Shown one piece after another: positions 1 to 11,900 of a DNA stretch of 64,000 bases. Source of the DNA: Berberis thunbergii (lineage: Eukaryota > Streptophyta > Magnoliopsida > Ranunculales > Berberidaceae); NCBI GenBank assembly GCA_003290165.1, contig QNQO01001172.1, positions 186,001-250,000 on the forward strand. Reading direction: 5' to 3'. The translations under genes and the position numbers were made by a program. The notes below the pieces were generated by a model. The model ran no database searches. It saw only the letters and a list, made by a program, of their open reading frames with translations, and had not been told where the DNA came from. Numbering within the stretch: position 1 is the stretch's first letter; each line of letters opens with the position of its first letter.

Positions 1-1852
1 ATAATAATGAAACAACGTTTGAAGAAAGTTTAGAACTTTTGATTACCTGTTTTGAACCCTTAGGTTGTTTTTGGGAACCAGCGAGTTGTTGAGCATATTC
101 ATCACACAAGTCCTTCATTAATGCCCTAATTTCCTTACTTTTTTCTTCAATATCCTCTTCCTTATACCCCAATTTCTTTTTACACAAGTGTAAATAGTGT
201 CTCAGTTTGAACCTTGGATCTAGGATAAGGGCAACAACAAATATTTGGTTCAGTGACCCAATTGAACCAAAATACTTATTATATTTTTGTTTCATGCTCG
301 CTGCCATATCACGTAACACATTCTCCACAACACCTCCAAATTGCATATACTCGGGCAAAAAAAATTTATCAATCTCTGCTTCCACAGCAATCACATCATG
401 GACAGCTGTTTGGGACGTCGGATGCTTGCTAGCACTCATCTTCACAGTCACTAGGTAGAAGACTTTCAAAAAAGTCACAAACACGTCGGCACTTTCCCAA
501 TCTTTCTCACAAGGTGTCCCAACCCTTCCTCTAACCTTTCTTTTCGGATCTACTTCTTCATCATCATCCAACTCCTCATCTTCTATGAAATAACCTAAAT
601 ACGCACTGTCATCTTCTCCACTCATCCTATCAAATACCTTTTTAAATTTCAAACTAGATGCTAGCATCAAATATGTACTATTCCACCTAGTAGGGACATC
701 CATAACAAGAAAACTTTTGTCAGTTAAAAACTATTTCTCAACAATTTCCTTGAAATAAGCAAACCTTTGAGGGCTTGATTTGACAAACTTCACGGCATTT
801 CTAATTGATGCCACACTTTTATCCAACTTTTTCAACCCCTCTTTCACTATCAGGTTGATAATGTGAGCTAGACGCCTCACATGCATATATCTACCCCCCA
901 AAATAAGTGAACAATTAGACTTCATCTTCAGTTTAGCAAGTACATACTGAAGTGCCACCTTATTAGCCGATGCATTGTCAACTGAAATACACATCACCTT
1001 TTCAATCTTCCACGCTACCAAACATTGCTCTATCAACCTCCCTATTTGTTTACCTTGATGACTAGGAATGATACAAAAGTTTAGGATTCTTTTGTGCATA
1101 TTCCAGTCATCATCCACAAAATGAGCTGTTAGCACCATGTAGTTCACATTTTGGATACTTGCCCATGTATCAGTAGTCAAGCTGACTCTATGCTTGCCCA
1201 ATTGCCCTTTTAAATCTTCTTTCATGTCATGATACCTTTGTAACAACTCCCTCACAGCAGTTCTTCGAGATGGAACATGTAGTTTAGGTTGTATAACACT
1301 CATCATCCGCCTAAAACCTTCCTTCTCAACAGCATTAAAAGGTTGTTCATCAATCACTAAGAATTCAATAATGGCTTTCAAACTTTCTTCTTGGCTAAAT
1401 CCCCTAGCAACTAGCATGTTGCTACCATCATTAGTTATACCGGCAAGAACCTTCTGTTTTAAATCCATGTTTGGTTTATACTTTTTGCATACATTGGTGA
1501 TGTGTTTACCAAAAGTACTAGTGCCACTGCCACTGGTATCACATGCAAACACTTGAGCACAGTAATTGCACTTCGCCTTTAGTACATCTACCTCTACCAT
1601 CGTACTCTTTCCTTCAATTACAACTTCACGTGTTTCTTTCACAGTAAATTTAGTGATGTGATCCCAAACCCAAGATCTAGATTGTGTAGTTTTAAGGGCA
1701 TTTGGTGTTTTTCTTTTTCTTGAGGGGTCAGATCTGGGAGGAGGCATGGATTCTTCTGTTTGTACAGGACAAGGTGATGTACTAGCAGTAGAAGATGCGG
1801 CTACTTTAGTAATTTCGTTGGAGGCAGTACTAGTACTTAAAGACATGGACAT
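1..1852 (-). pseudogene. hAT family transposase (zinc finger BED / RICESLEEPER-like), interrupted by one stop
   Basis: The ORF from ATG at 1852 to a stop at 731 gives 373 residues. It starts with a Ser/Thr-rich tail, then a BED zinc finger at about residues 60-130 (WVWDHITKF, CNYC, HITNVC) that binds DNA ends. A hAT catalytic-core region follows, with SLTTDTWASIQNVNYM and the Asp in SVDNASANK. Codons 731-733 are TAG, yet the same frame stays open beyond it to position 1 with typical hAT text (LVMDVPTRWNSTYLML, LDPRFKLRHYL). The gene is therefore one reading frame with a single premature stop. The C-terminal dimerisation domain would lie left of the window. Known role: cut-and-paste transposition in the nucleus. 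It is inferred to be inactive unless the stop is read through. Confidence 0.85.
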
Positions 1853-3225
1853 GGTTACTTACTATGTTCCTGCATTAAAAAAAATTGCCTACAAAACATA
1901 AGTATAAATTTAAAAAATAGTGTTGCCATTTTAACCAAACATTTAAAAAAATAAAATAAAATTACCAAAATGTGAGACATTGATGAGTTAATATAAAAGC
2001 ATTAACTAACAATCCAACTAGCAAGGATACATTTTTAGAGGAAATTGATTTTTGTTTCTTACCAAAATAGAAAGTATTATTAACAAAAGTTCTTACAATA
2101 TTAATAACCCATATATTCAAATCCACACCCATTCGAGATTTCAACATATCCAAGACAAATCTAATCACCAACATAAACACAAAAACAAACCAGTGGCTGT
2201 GGGTATGCAATAATGATCTCACACAAACAATTATTTTTTTTTCAGATCTAAGTTATCTAACCATCAAACCCAACCTTTAATGTTGTATGGATAAGTAAAC
2301 GGGCATCTGATCCCAATTAGAGAGGCTGAGGCCAAAGCCAGTTTTTGTTACAATACAGAGGAAGAAGAGACCGAATCTTGACTTTTCTTTTTTGTGCTTC
2401 AGAACTGATCCGATCCCTCCCTCGCTAAATACAACAACAATAAAGCTAAAAAAGAGCAGCATTATCAGTGTCAGGGTTCTTATGCAAATTTAAGATGATT
2501 AACCCAGCCTAGATAGCAACCAAAGTACCAAACCATTTCATTTCTCATTCTCCCTTCATAAAAAAAAAATAATAAAAAAAAAAAAAAAATGAGGAGGCAG
2601 AGTTCAGACGAACCTGAATGAGCAATCTGAGATCAGTTCCTTCTTCTTCTACAGATCAGTTCTTCAAGAAATCAGAGAGGAGACCGGAGAGGATGCGGGC
2701 TACAAAAAATAGAGGGGAAGAGAAGAAGACCAGAGACGTGAGGAAATCAGTACAAAATGTGATTGAGAAATCAGCGAGGAGAAGAAGATCACAATTCTCT
2801 TACCTTCTTAGCGGCCGTTAGCGGAGGATGCGAGAGGGGGAGGCTGCCTGCGGTGCGGGGGAGGCGGCCTGCGGGTGGCGGGTGCTCTGCTCACTGCTCA
2901 CTTCTCTAAAGACTTGAAGAGTAAAGGAGACTGGAGTTGCTAGGGTTGGGATCGAAAGAGTAAGACAGAGGTTAGAGTTAGATAGTTGAGTGAGTTACTT
3001 TACTTAGTTTCATATTTAAGATTTTATAACTACACTGATTTGAAACGGGTCCAACCCGGACCGTTTCGTTTTTAAAATTAAGAACCGGGACCGGACCGTT
3101 TTATAACGGATCCAGACCGATCCGAACCGTGTCTAAAAACTTATAATTTAAATCCGGACCGTTTAGAGGAAAACGGTCCGGTTCGAGTTGAATCCGCGAA
3201 TCGTCGACCCGTTTGCCCACCCCTA
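1..3225 (-). mobile_element. hAT transposon, right-hand part (left end outside window)
   Basis: The transposase reads leftwards and runs off the window edge, so only the 5' side of the element is present. The likely right terminus is at 3225, where the minus strand begins TAGGGGTGGGCAAAC, a start typical of plant hAT inverted repeats. Next to it, 3040-3210 is rich in short repeats of CGGTCC/CGGACC, the usual subterminal pattern for hAT transposase binding. Between the transposase and the terminus (1853-3000) lies an AT-rich leader with no clear coding exon; it probably holds a 5' untranslated exon and intron. The flanking CAAGTCAC at 3226-3233 is the candidate 8-bp target duplication, but its partner lies outside the window. 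Confidence 0.75.
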
Positions 3226-3425
3226 CAAGTCACCACATCCCTTGAAGAGAGTGGAAGCCTTTCTTCTCATGGAACCACTCCAAAAATGTCTTTAACAATT
3301 TGATTCGTCTTCTTAGCCACGGACACTGAAAGCTAAAAAGAGATAAGTGGCACATTAGGATGTTTTCCATGACATTCTTCACAAGGACTGACTTCCCTCC
3401 CTAGAATAGTATACTCCCATTTCAA
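3226..3425 (-). pseudogene. LINE ORF2 fragment, minus strand (left arm of an inverted pair)
   Basis: Read on the minus strand, this piece resembles the region just after the reverse-transcriptase core of plant LINEs, with VAKK followed by an aromatic-rich stretch. It is an imperfect inverted copy (roughly 70% by eye) of 3432-3505 plus 4319-4430. Both arms start with GGGAGGGAAGT and face away from a spacer of about 40 bases. Its outer end is cut by the hAT terminus at 3225. Stops and indels show it is dead. The LINE assignment rests on short matches and is less certain than the inverted-repeat relation. Confidence 0.5.
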
Positions 3426-3431
3426 ATTGCA

Positions 3432-4500
3432 AGCAATTTTATTTAAGGGAGGGAAGTTGGTTTGTGAAGAGGGTTACGGCAAACATCCCAATTTGCCACT
3501 AATCTCTTGTAGGGGTGGGCATCGCATCCCACAATCCGGTCCTGTCCCGAGCCCAATTTTTTTCGAGTCTTTCTGGGATTGATCAAACTCATCCTAATCA
3601 TGTCCAGTCCCTATCTAGAGTGGGATGGGATCAGGATGGAGATTTTCAATCCCGCCCATCTCGTCCCATCCAGAACTTATTTATTTTATATTTATTATTA
3701 ATTTAATTAAACTACTCTTCTAAAGGAAAGTTTATGATGTGTTAACATTAAATCAAAACATCTATTGTTTGAAAACTTGTTTGATTTGGTACTCTTTGTT
3801 TAGATAGAAACTTTAATTTGAATATTTTAGGTCAAATAGAACTCATGAAAATTTATGTTTGTTCACATTTTAGATTAGTTATATGACAATTATTCTTGTT
3901 GAAAATAAAGGCAAATGATGGTTTGATTTAGTTTTGCACTATGAGTTATGTAGTTATAAATTTGGTCAATAAGCAATATTTTTCATTTTTGAACTTATAT
4001 TAACACAACTTGATAACTTATATCATTATACAGGATAGAAGTAAGAGTAATGTGAGACGAAATTTTATATGACATTTATATTGTTATGATAAAAATTATA
4101 TAAATTAGGCATTATATTTACACAAATTGGACATTATTGGTGTGTGAGTCGTGTGAGATGAAATTTTTTGTTATTATTCATTGGAAGACTATTTAGTACA
4201 TGTTCATCCTGTCCCGAACCCGTTTGGGATGGGACGAGGTCGGGAAGAAGTCTTTCCCGTCTCGGTCTTGAATGAACGAGATGGGATAAGGATGAGGTTC
4301 GTCCTGTGCCCACCCCAAATCTCTTGTGCTTTCAATGGTCGTGGCTAAGAAGATGGATCAAATCTTCAAGGGCTTCTTTGGAACTGGTTTGGGAAGAGGG
4401 GAGAGGCTTCTATGACTCTGTGATGGGAAATGATGGGTCACACTCACAAAAGAAGTGATTTGGTTTACAATAATATTGTTTCAGAAGAAGTTTTTTTAAT
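3432..4500 (+). pseudogene. LINE ORF2 fragment, plus strand, split by a hAT MITE
   Basis: The coding remnant runs 3432-3509 and resumes at 4327-4500 after an 809-base insertion. Recognisable text is the post-RT stretch VAKKMDQIFKGFF, equivalent to the VAxxLExIQRxFLWGG motif of plant LINEs. Frameshifts and stops are present. It forms an inverted pair with 3226-3425. Confidence 0.5.
3510..4318. mobile_element. Non-autonomous hAT element (MITE), 809 bp, with perfect 8-bp TSD
   Basis: The termini are TAGGGGTGGGCA on the left and TGCCCACCCCAA on the right, an inverted pair with one mismatch. The element is flanked on both sides by ATCTCTTG (3502-3509 and 4319-4326). The ends carry subterminal GGGATGGGA/TCCCATCC repeats and the middle is AT-rich. 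No transposase is encoded. The perfect duplication suggests a fairly recent insertion into an older LINE copy. The ends resemble those of the hAT element at the left edge, so that family could have mobilised it. Confidence 0.9.
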
Positions 4501-6160
4501 CAATAGCACACGATGAAATTCATTAAGGAATAGGCAAAAGAAAGGGCTGAGCAAGAATCTCAACAACTTGGGGAGAGGAAATATTGAAAACAGATCAAAA
4601 ACATAGAAAGCCAAGCAATCGCAATCACTAGTGACTGATGGTATCCTACTTGGACAAAGTCATGACAAAGGGCTCACCTGTAATTACTCATCATTTGTTG
4701 GCCCATTGCCTAATTATTTCATAATTGCACCTCCAACTTTTTTGCTTCAAAAACCCATTTGTTTCTCTCCTTCCAAAACACAAAGAAAATTGTTTGGAGC
4801 ATTTGTATCCATAATTATCAATATCTTACAATAACTACAATATGACACACGATATGCTATGTAACAACGACAAGGATACGGGTATCGGTATGGGTATCCG
4901 ACACAGATACCAAGTGTCCGACACGTTGGCCATAAAACACAATACGAGATACGCTAGGGGACACGCTTTATATATTTAAGTATTATTTATTTTGCAACAA
5001 TAATTTTTGAACTTTTAGTCATATTCATTCACTTATAGGTCAATATTGCATCTCGAAAATACTAAATAAAATGTCATAATATGCTTGAATAAAATTGACA
5101 CTTTTCAAAATATGTGAACAAAGTTGATGATCTAAGCATGGAGTGTCCGATGGAGAGTATCCCAGAGAGTCGACACGAGTAGTGTTGACACGCTTTTGTT
5201 TTGTAGAAATGGAGTGTTATTGTTACATAGACGATATATATCATACTTAAGCCTCATCAATACGATACATATATATCTTATGATATACCAATATAAGATG
5301 GTGTGATGATGCAAGTAGTAAAGTCCTTGTACAAGTAACATGATTGAATTGATGGATGATAATATATTACACAAGTCATATATCAAAATAAGTGTTTTAG
5401 GGACCTCCTTACTTGAATAATGTTTATTTATGTCTTTTGTATACTTAAATGTATAATATATGTTTATGAATTGATTTTTTCATCGTATCTTAAGATACAA
5501 AATATGTTACGATACATATATCTTAAATTTAGGTTTCAGATATACGATACAATAAACGTTTGATAACTACGATCGTACTCCATATCCATTTGCCTTCAGG
5601 ATGCAATTTTTTATTGTTCCAGATATTCACCCACCGATACAAGGAGTCAGCTGGTTGGGAGCTCAATTGAATTTATTCACAAGTGGCAATGTGTGGCCAG
5701 ACACATTTGGAAAATTATATAGGTGTGTGATAGATTCATTTTCAACTTCACACAGTGTACATTTGTTTGTTAGGAACTTAGGACGAGGGCTCTTCTAGCG
5801 GGATTGTCTACAATGAGAAACTCTCACATTAGCAAATAGCAAGGGTCCAAAAGAAAAATAAATTTGTTTAGGGTGCATTAGTTTGCGCCAAAATACAAGC
5901 ACTTGTGAAGTTGAAAGGGACGAAGAAGGTTGAAAATTCACCAGGTCGGCCGCACATAGCTTCTCAAAGAAATCATAGACACTAAAATGTAAAGAATTTG
6001 CATCCCACGACCATTTTTTTTCATTGTCCTCCATCACTATCAACTCTGAAGCTTGTATCAAGTCCATGGCATCATCGTCCTCACAATATTTCAAACCTCT
6101 TCTCAAAGCTAAATCTTTGCAACCATGAAGTCTGCCACCACCACTTCTTTTTTTAGAGTT
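4490..6160 (-). pseudogene. LINE ORF2 C-terminus (RVT zinc-binding region) and 3' end
   Basis: On the minus strand 6106-5795 encodes a 103-residue stretch with WSWDANSLHFSVYDFFEKLC, the segment before the zinc-binding domain of plant LINE ORF2. A frameshift later comes CTLCEVENESITHL (about 5740), the C-X2-C...H core of that domain. Beyond the inserted repeat at 4839-5562, the frame at about 4800-4740 reads VFWKERNKWVFE, equivalent to the LWxERNxRxFE motif near the LINE end. A short A-run on the minus strand near 4495 may be the 3' tail. Several stops and shifts show decay. Confidence 0.75.
4839..5562. repeat. Dispersed AT-rich TIR-like repeat, copy 1
   Basis: This block interrupts the LINE fragment and is bounded by ATAACTAC at 4831-4838 and 5563-5570. 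Its right part is clearly related to 35589-35906 and its right end to 60900-61023; the shared ends read TTTAGG.TTC.GATAT...GATAAACGTTT.GATAACTA. Because TTTGATAACTA recurs in other copies, the bounding 8-mer may be partly terminal repeat rather than target duplication. No coding capacity is seen. Confidence 0.6.
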
Positions 6161-7237
6161 AGGGATAAAATACTTCCTTGTGCTACCGCTCTGTAAGCCA
6201 ATAGATGTGAGAACGATGTGATGTTAAATGCACACTTGAGGCTTGTGTTCCTAACCAAAACTGTTGGTTACACCAATTCTTCTTGTGGATCGTAGCTTAC
6301 TTATGACTCGGCGTACCGGGTAAATTACCCTTGTGGCAGTGGCCTCTTGGAGTTCATTGAATGATTAAACCCATCGTCACTTTTAGCTTGAGTCAACACA
6401 AAAATTATTGGATTCACCTCGGTCTTGGTTGTCCTATGAACACCGTACCTAAAAAATGCTCTATCTAACTTGCTAATTGATTTTAATTATGTCAGGATAT
6501 TGGTTGCACACAGCTGGAGTGATGAGGTAGGGATATCAAGTCCCACCAGTTTCTATTTATAAGCTGGGTCTGCTTATTATGAATTACTAAAGTTTAGCAT
6601 CCACAATTACAGAAATTAAACAACCAATCACACAATTTCAAACAATTACACCAAGCACCCTGGTCGCTAATACGTTGCGTGTGATAGAAATACTTACAGT
6701 GTGCATATTCCAATCTGCACAAAAAGTTAGAACAATTCAAAAAAAGGTACGACTTCTTTTTATCCGTTTCAATCAACACACAAGCACATGCAAATAAATT
6801 TACTGGTCTTGCTCTTAGAAGTCGGATTTCTAAATCATAAAAATTATTGGGTAACAATTAAAATTGTTTCCCTATAACTTCTTTTGACTTCGAAAATTTT
6901 GGGTTTTTTTTTTTTTATACTTAAACAAAATGAAAAAACAGTAAAGTTCTCAAAAATTATTACATCACACACTCGTAAAACGAGGTGAAACTAAAATTAA
7001 AACTCTCCTCACAAAATAAAAAGTAAAAAAAATAAAAAATTGCTTGATGTTTGCAGGATCGTCTAATTTTCTCGAGAAGCGTGTAATCTGCAAAATCAAA
7101 CACAAAATGAGTGTAAAAAGAACAAAATAAAAATAAAATTTGTTTTTGTTTTGTTTTTTTAATTTTTAAATTTTTTTTTTTTTGAATTTTTTTTTAATTA
7201 GTGAAAATAAATCTTAAATTCAATTACAACGCAACCT
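6161..7237. other. Non-coding stretch, probably 5' internal region of the adjacent LTR element
   Basis: This lies on the internal side of the minus-strand primer site and shows no gag-like frame. It is AT-rich with long A/T runs (for example 6900-6920 and 7140-7200). A TATA-like TTTATAA sits near 6555. I see nothing else to support a gene; the element appears truncated before its coding region. Confidence 0.4.
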
Positions 7238-7255
7238 TCCCCGGCAACGGCGCCA
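7238..7255 (-). promoter_or_regulatory. tRNA-Asp-type primer binding site
   Basis: The minus strand reads TGGCGCCGTTGCCGGGG, the primer site used by many plant Ty3/gypsy elements of the Athila and related lineages, complementary to the 3' end of tRNA-Asp. It sits a few bases inside the CA end of the LTR at 7262, which fixes the orientation and the LTR boundary. Confidence 0.8.
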
Positions 7256-7261
7256 AAAACT

Positions 7262-8966
7262 TGATGCGAATTTAACTAACCTAAATTAATAGGTTAATTT
7301 AACCGACTTGTAATAACCGCAAGTGCACGGTGTCTAACTGGTAGACAACGACAAGTACGGGTCGATCCCACGAAGAAGGTGGATGCAATTGATTTTAAAA
7401 TTTAATTAAACTAATTTAGAGAAAATGGGGTTACAGTGTTTTTAAAATTAAACTAAAAATAAATTAAAGATAAGAAAAATAAAACAAAATAAAATGATAA
7501 GATGGATGGAATGGATTTTGTGTGGTTTGGATTCACCGATGAGCTAACAAAAATATATTTAAATCTAAATTACTGAGATATTAAACGAGAAGCTTTAGAG
7601 ACGAGAATACCTTGCTTACACCGAAGATGTGATCATTAAATCTTCAATTCCAATTATGTCAAGTTTCTTTTAAACATTAACAATTTATCTGAAGCAAGTG
7701 AACTTTCACCAAGCATTAAGTGTCTTTTTAGGGCACACTTAATCAAAGTTCAAGTTTAAAAACTTTTTAGCAATGCTTTGAATATTAATCAAAGGTAAAT
7801 CTAACTACCAAACACATCAATTTTTAATTGAACATGAAAGGTGAAAGCAGTTAATCAATATTCAGAAATAAATTGTTGTTGAACAATAAAACCTTAATTC
7901 AGTAAAATAAATTTAAAATAATTCATAAGCTTGAGATGGTGGCACTCAGCAAATCCGCAGGTGGGTGTGCACGAATCTCGAGGAAATGACCCAAAACCCG
8001 CTCTGTGGTGGTACAGAGCAAATTCAGGGGTGGAAATAGCCAAAAACCGAATTAACTAATTCTCCCGCCTGCTACAGTACTGCTACAGTACCCGGTCTTC
8101 TTCTCCAGCGAAATAGCGGCTGCTCCGCCGCCTTCCGTCGCTCCTCGCGACCTTCCCGACCGCCTAATCACGTCCTAGAACCTGTAAAAGAGAGAGAGAT
8201 GGTGAGGAACAGCAAAAACAATTGGAAATCAGGAAGATCAAATCGAAACAGAGGTTCCCTGTTTTCGCGGTGGTGGCTCTGTTCTCGAGGCGGAGCATGG
8301 GGTTCTCGATCGTGGTGGTGACGGTGGTCGCAAGAGGTGAGGACAGCACGGAGCTCGCGACGAAGAGAGGCCGAGAGGGAGGAGCAGCGAGTGCTCTGTC
8401 GCGACGCGAAACAGGCTCTGTCGCGACGCGAAACAGGCTCTGTCGTGGCGTGGTTGCGGCGGTTTTGTCGCGGCTTTTCGTGGTCTGTTGTGGTGGTGGG
8501 ACTCGTGCGGAGATGGTGGCGGTTGTGTGGACAGGGGAGAGGAGCAGTGAGTGGTGGCGATGGAAAAGTTGACGTGAAACAGGGTTGTCACACCCCTGTT
8601 TCACGGTGGTGACGGTGGTGGCTTGTGATGATAATCTCCTTGAGAGGAGGAAGAGGGTTTGATCTCCACTTCCAATCTGTTCCCTTCTCTTCCTCCCTCC
8701 CCCATTCTTACCCTATCGTATTGTATTTATAGAAATAGGTTTGGGTTTGGTTTTAGGGTATGAATGGGTTTAGGTTTGGGTTTGGTTTTAGGGTATGAAT
8801 TGGGTTTAGGTTTAGGTTTTGTGATTGCTTTATACCACCATTGGAATCGACTAATTGTCGTTCCTTAACTTGCCGGTTTAATCTGATTTCATCGTTTACG
8901 CTCAAATTCCTACAAAGATATGAAAACGAAATAATTACTATAAAATATAATAATCGAAACACTAAC
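7262..8966 (-). repeat. LTR (5' LTR of a minus-oriented Athila-like Ty3/gypsy element, truncated inside)
   Basis: On the minus strand this block ends in CATCA directly before the primer site, and a plausible TG start lies at 8966, giving about 1.7 kb, a usual Athila LTR length. A TATA box (CTATAAATAC on the minus strand, near 8726-8735) lies upstream of a GC-richer stretch at 8100-8700, matching U3-R-U5 order. A direct repeat of GGTTTGGGTTTGGTTTTAGGGTATGA-type units spans 8737-8818. The overlapping reading frames at 8164-8612 are chance frames in GC-rich LTR sequence. The TG end is inferred; only the CA end is firm. Confidence 0.65.
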
Positions 8967-11900
8967 ATGTATAAATTAAGGGGTATATTATGTAATAATT
9001 ATGTGACTATCAATGATAGACGTCTCAGATCGGGTCAAAGTCCGTATGGTGCTCTACCGGAATACAAGTTAAAAGCGGATATTCCGAATTTCACCGGGAA
9101 TTTCAAAATTGAAGCGTTATTGGATTGGTCCTATGAGGTCGAAGCTTTCTTCCAATTTATGGAAGTTCCGGATCATTCTAAGGTGAAACTTGTTGCTTAC
9201 AAGCTCAAGGGAGGAGCAGCCGCCTGGTGGGAAAAACTATGTGAAGATCGTTCAAAAAGTGGTAAACCACCAATTCGTACTTGGGAGAGAATGAGGAAAT
9301 TGATTCGCGAGAAGTTTTTACCACGGGATTTTAAACAACAACTTTTTGTCAAACTTCAGAATTGCCAGCAAGGAGCAAATTCGGTTGAAGATTATGTCTC
9401 AGAATTTTACAATTTGGTGGCTAGAAATCAACTTCATGAATCAGAGGAGCAGTTGGTATCTCGATTTACCGAAGGCTTGAATCGGTTAATTCAATATGGG
9501 ATGACACAATCAGTCTATACAATGGTTGAGGCTATTCAACAAGCTTTGACTATCGAACGTAGGGTCACGCATTCTTCTAGAGCTCCACCATTCCGACAAT
9601 CAACTCGAACCCCAACCAATTACCGACCATCCAATTCTAATTACTCCAACACCTATCAAAGGTCGTCATCTTATAATCCATATTATTCCAATTCTGTTTC
9701 TCATGCAGAATTTCACAATTCTCCTTTTCCACAACAAGAAAGTCCCAATTTTACTCGATCCCAATCTCCTCTCCCCAAACAACATACACCTATACTCCCC
9801 ACTCCTCAAGACAAGAACACAACCCTATTTTTTCCCCCTAACCCACACAAACAGTCCAATGTTCGATTTCAATCTAGAACTCAACCTGTTCCACAACGAC
9901 ATACGCTAGGGGAGTATTCGAAGTTTCGTGGAGATAAGTGCAACAAGTGTCAGCAATTCGGTCATACATCCAGTGACTGCCGCAGGTTTAATGGCCTCAT
10001 TAGTGATGAACCTCATGTTGACGAAGAAGGACCGTATGAAGATGACAGTGCACGTAACGACTCCGATGATGTTTTCGAAGCTTATGGTGATCACTTTATG
10101 GGTATGATACGTCCTTTGTTACTTACCGAACCGTGCTTTTCACAACGCCATAGTATCTTTCGGTCAAAGTGTTTGATAGGAGGGAAGGTGTGTGATATGA
10201 TTATGGATAGTGGAAGTGTTGACAATTACATTTCATCCAATGTGGCGCAAGGGTTAGATTTGCCGGTGACACCGCATCCTCGTCCTTATCAAGTTGGTTG
10301 GGTTAATAGTTCTTCATCTCAGCAAATTACTCATCAATGCATGGTGAAATTCTCTTTTCCAAATTTTGAGGATACGGTGCTTTGTGATGTAATCAACATG
10401 AGTGCTACACATCTTCTTCTTGGTCGCCCTTGGCAGTATGATGTTCGTGCAGTTCACAATTGCTATGAGAATACTTACACTTTTTACAAGGATGGGAAAC
10501 GAAAGGTTCTACATCCTTCTAAGTCTTCCTCGGTTGTGAAAGAGCATAGTGACGGACACACAGGTGCTTTGGTGGCTACTATTGCTCATCAATTACATAC
10601 AGTCCACACGTTGAGTTCTCATGAAGACAACAAACCTCTAGTAGAAGTTCCTTCGCAGGTACAACCCTTATTAAATCAATTCGGTGCTTTATTTCCTGAT
10701 GAATTGTCTGCTACTTTGCCTCCTTTACGTTACCTTCAACATCAAATCGATTTCATACCGGGAGCTTCATTACCAAATCACGCACACTACCGGTTGAGTC
10801 CGAAAGAACATGATATTTTGCAAGGGCAGGTAGAAGATTTGTTGGCTAAAGGTTTGATTCGATATAGCAAAAGTCCTTGTGCTAGTCCAGCATTTTTGGT
10901 CGAAAAGAAGGATGGTGGATGGAGAATGTGTATTGATTGTCGCACTTTGAATAGAATTACCATCCCGTATAGATTTCCGATTCCACGGATAGATGACATG
11001 ATCGATATGCTTACTGGTTCTAAAATTTTCACTAAACTTGATTTACGTAGTGGATATCATCAAATCCGTCTTCGTGAAGGGGATGAATGGAAGACAACTT
11101 TCAAAACAAAGGAAGGATTATATGAGTGGCTTGTTATACCATTCGGATTATCTAATGCTCCTAGCACCTTTATGCGACTCATGTATCAGGTTATACAACC
11201 TTTCCTTGGTAAAATTGTTATTGTGTATTTTGATGATATCTTGATCTATAGTCGCAGTGAAGACGACCATCTCTCACAACTTTCTAAGGTGTTCCAAGTC
11301 CTTGCCGATAATGCTCTCTTTGTGAATTTGAAGAAGTGCACCTTTTTCTCAAATAAAGTCCTCTTCTTAGGGTATATTGTCTCTGACATTGGAATTTTAG
11401 TGGATGATTCTAAGGTGAATGCCATTGCAGATTGGCCTACACCTACATGCGTTCGTGATGTTCGAAGTTTTCATGGGTTGGCATCTTTCTACTGGCGTTT
11501 TGTTCGGAATTTTAGTTCAATTGCTGCCGGTCTTACCGATTGTTTGAAACGAGAAAAGTTTGAATGGACAGAAGAGGCGGATAAGAGTTTCAATGCTCTT
11601 AAAGAAAAATTGTGTCGTACTCCAGTTCTTGCTATGCCGGATTTTGATAAGCCATTTGAAGTCGATTGTGACGCTTCGATTATCGGTATTGGTGCGGTTT
11701 TATCTCAAGGGGGTCATCCGGTTGCTTATTATAATGAGAAAAATTCTGATGCTAGGAAGAAGTGGTCTACTTATGAATTAGAATTAATTGCTCTTGTGCA
11801 AGCTCTAAAACAGTGGCATACTTATCTTGTTCATCGAGAATTCATCGTTAACACTGACAATCACGCTTTGAAATTCTTGACTACTTCAGCCAAGGTAAAC

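Noticed and set aside
207..458. 83-codon plus-strand frame at the left edge
   Set aside because: A shadow of the hAT transposase, whose minus-strand frame shows clear conserved motifs across the same bases.
8164..8612. Several overlapping frames of 90-146 codons on both strands
   Set aside because: They lie in GC-rich LTR sequence, overlap each other in opposite directions and show no domain; they are chance frames with repeated TCTGTCGCGACGCGAAACAGG-like words.
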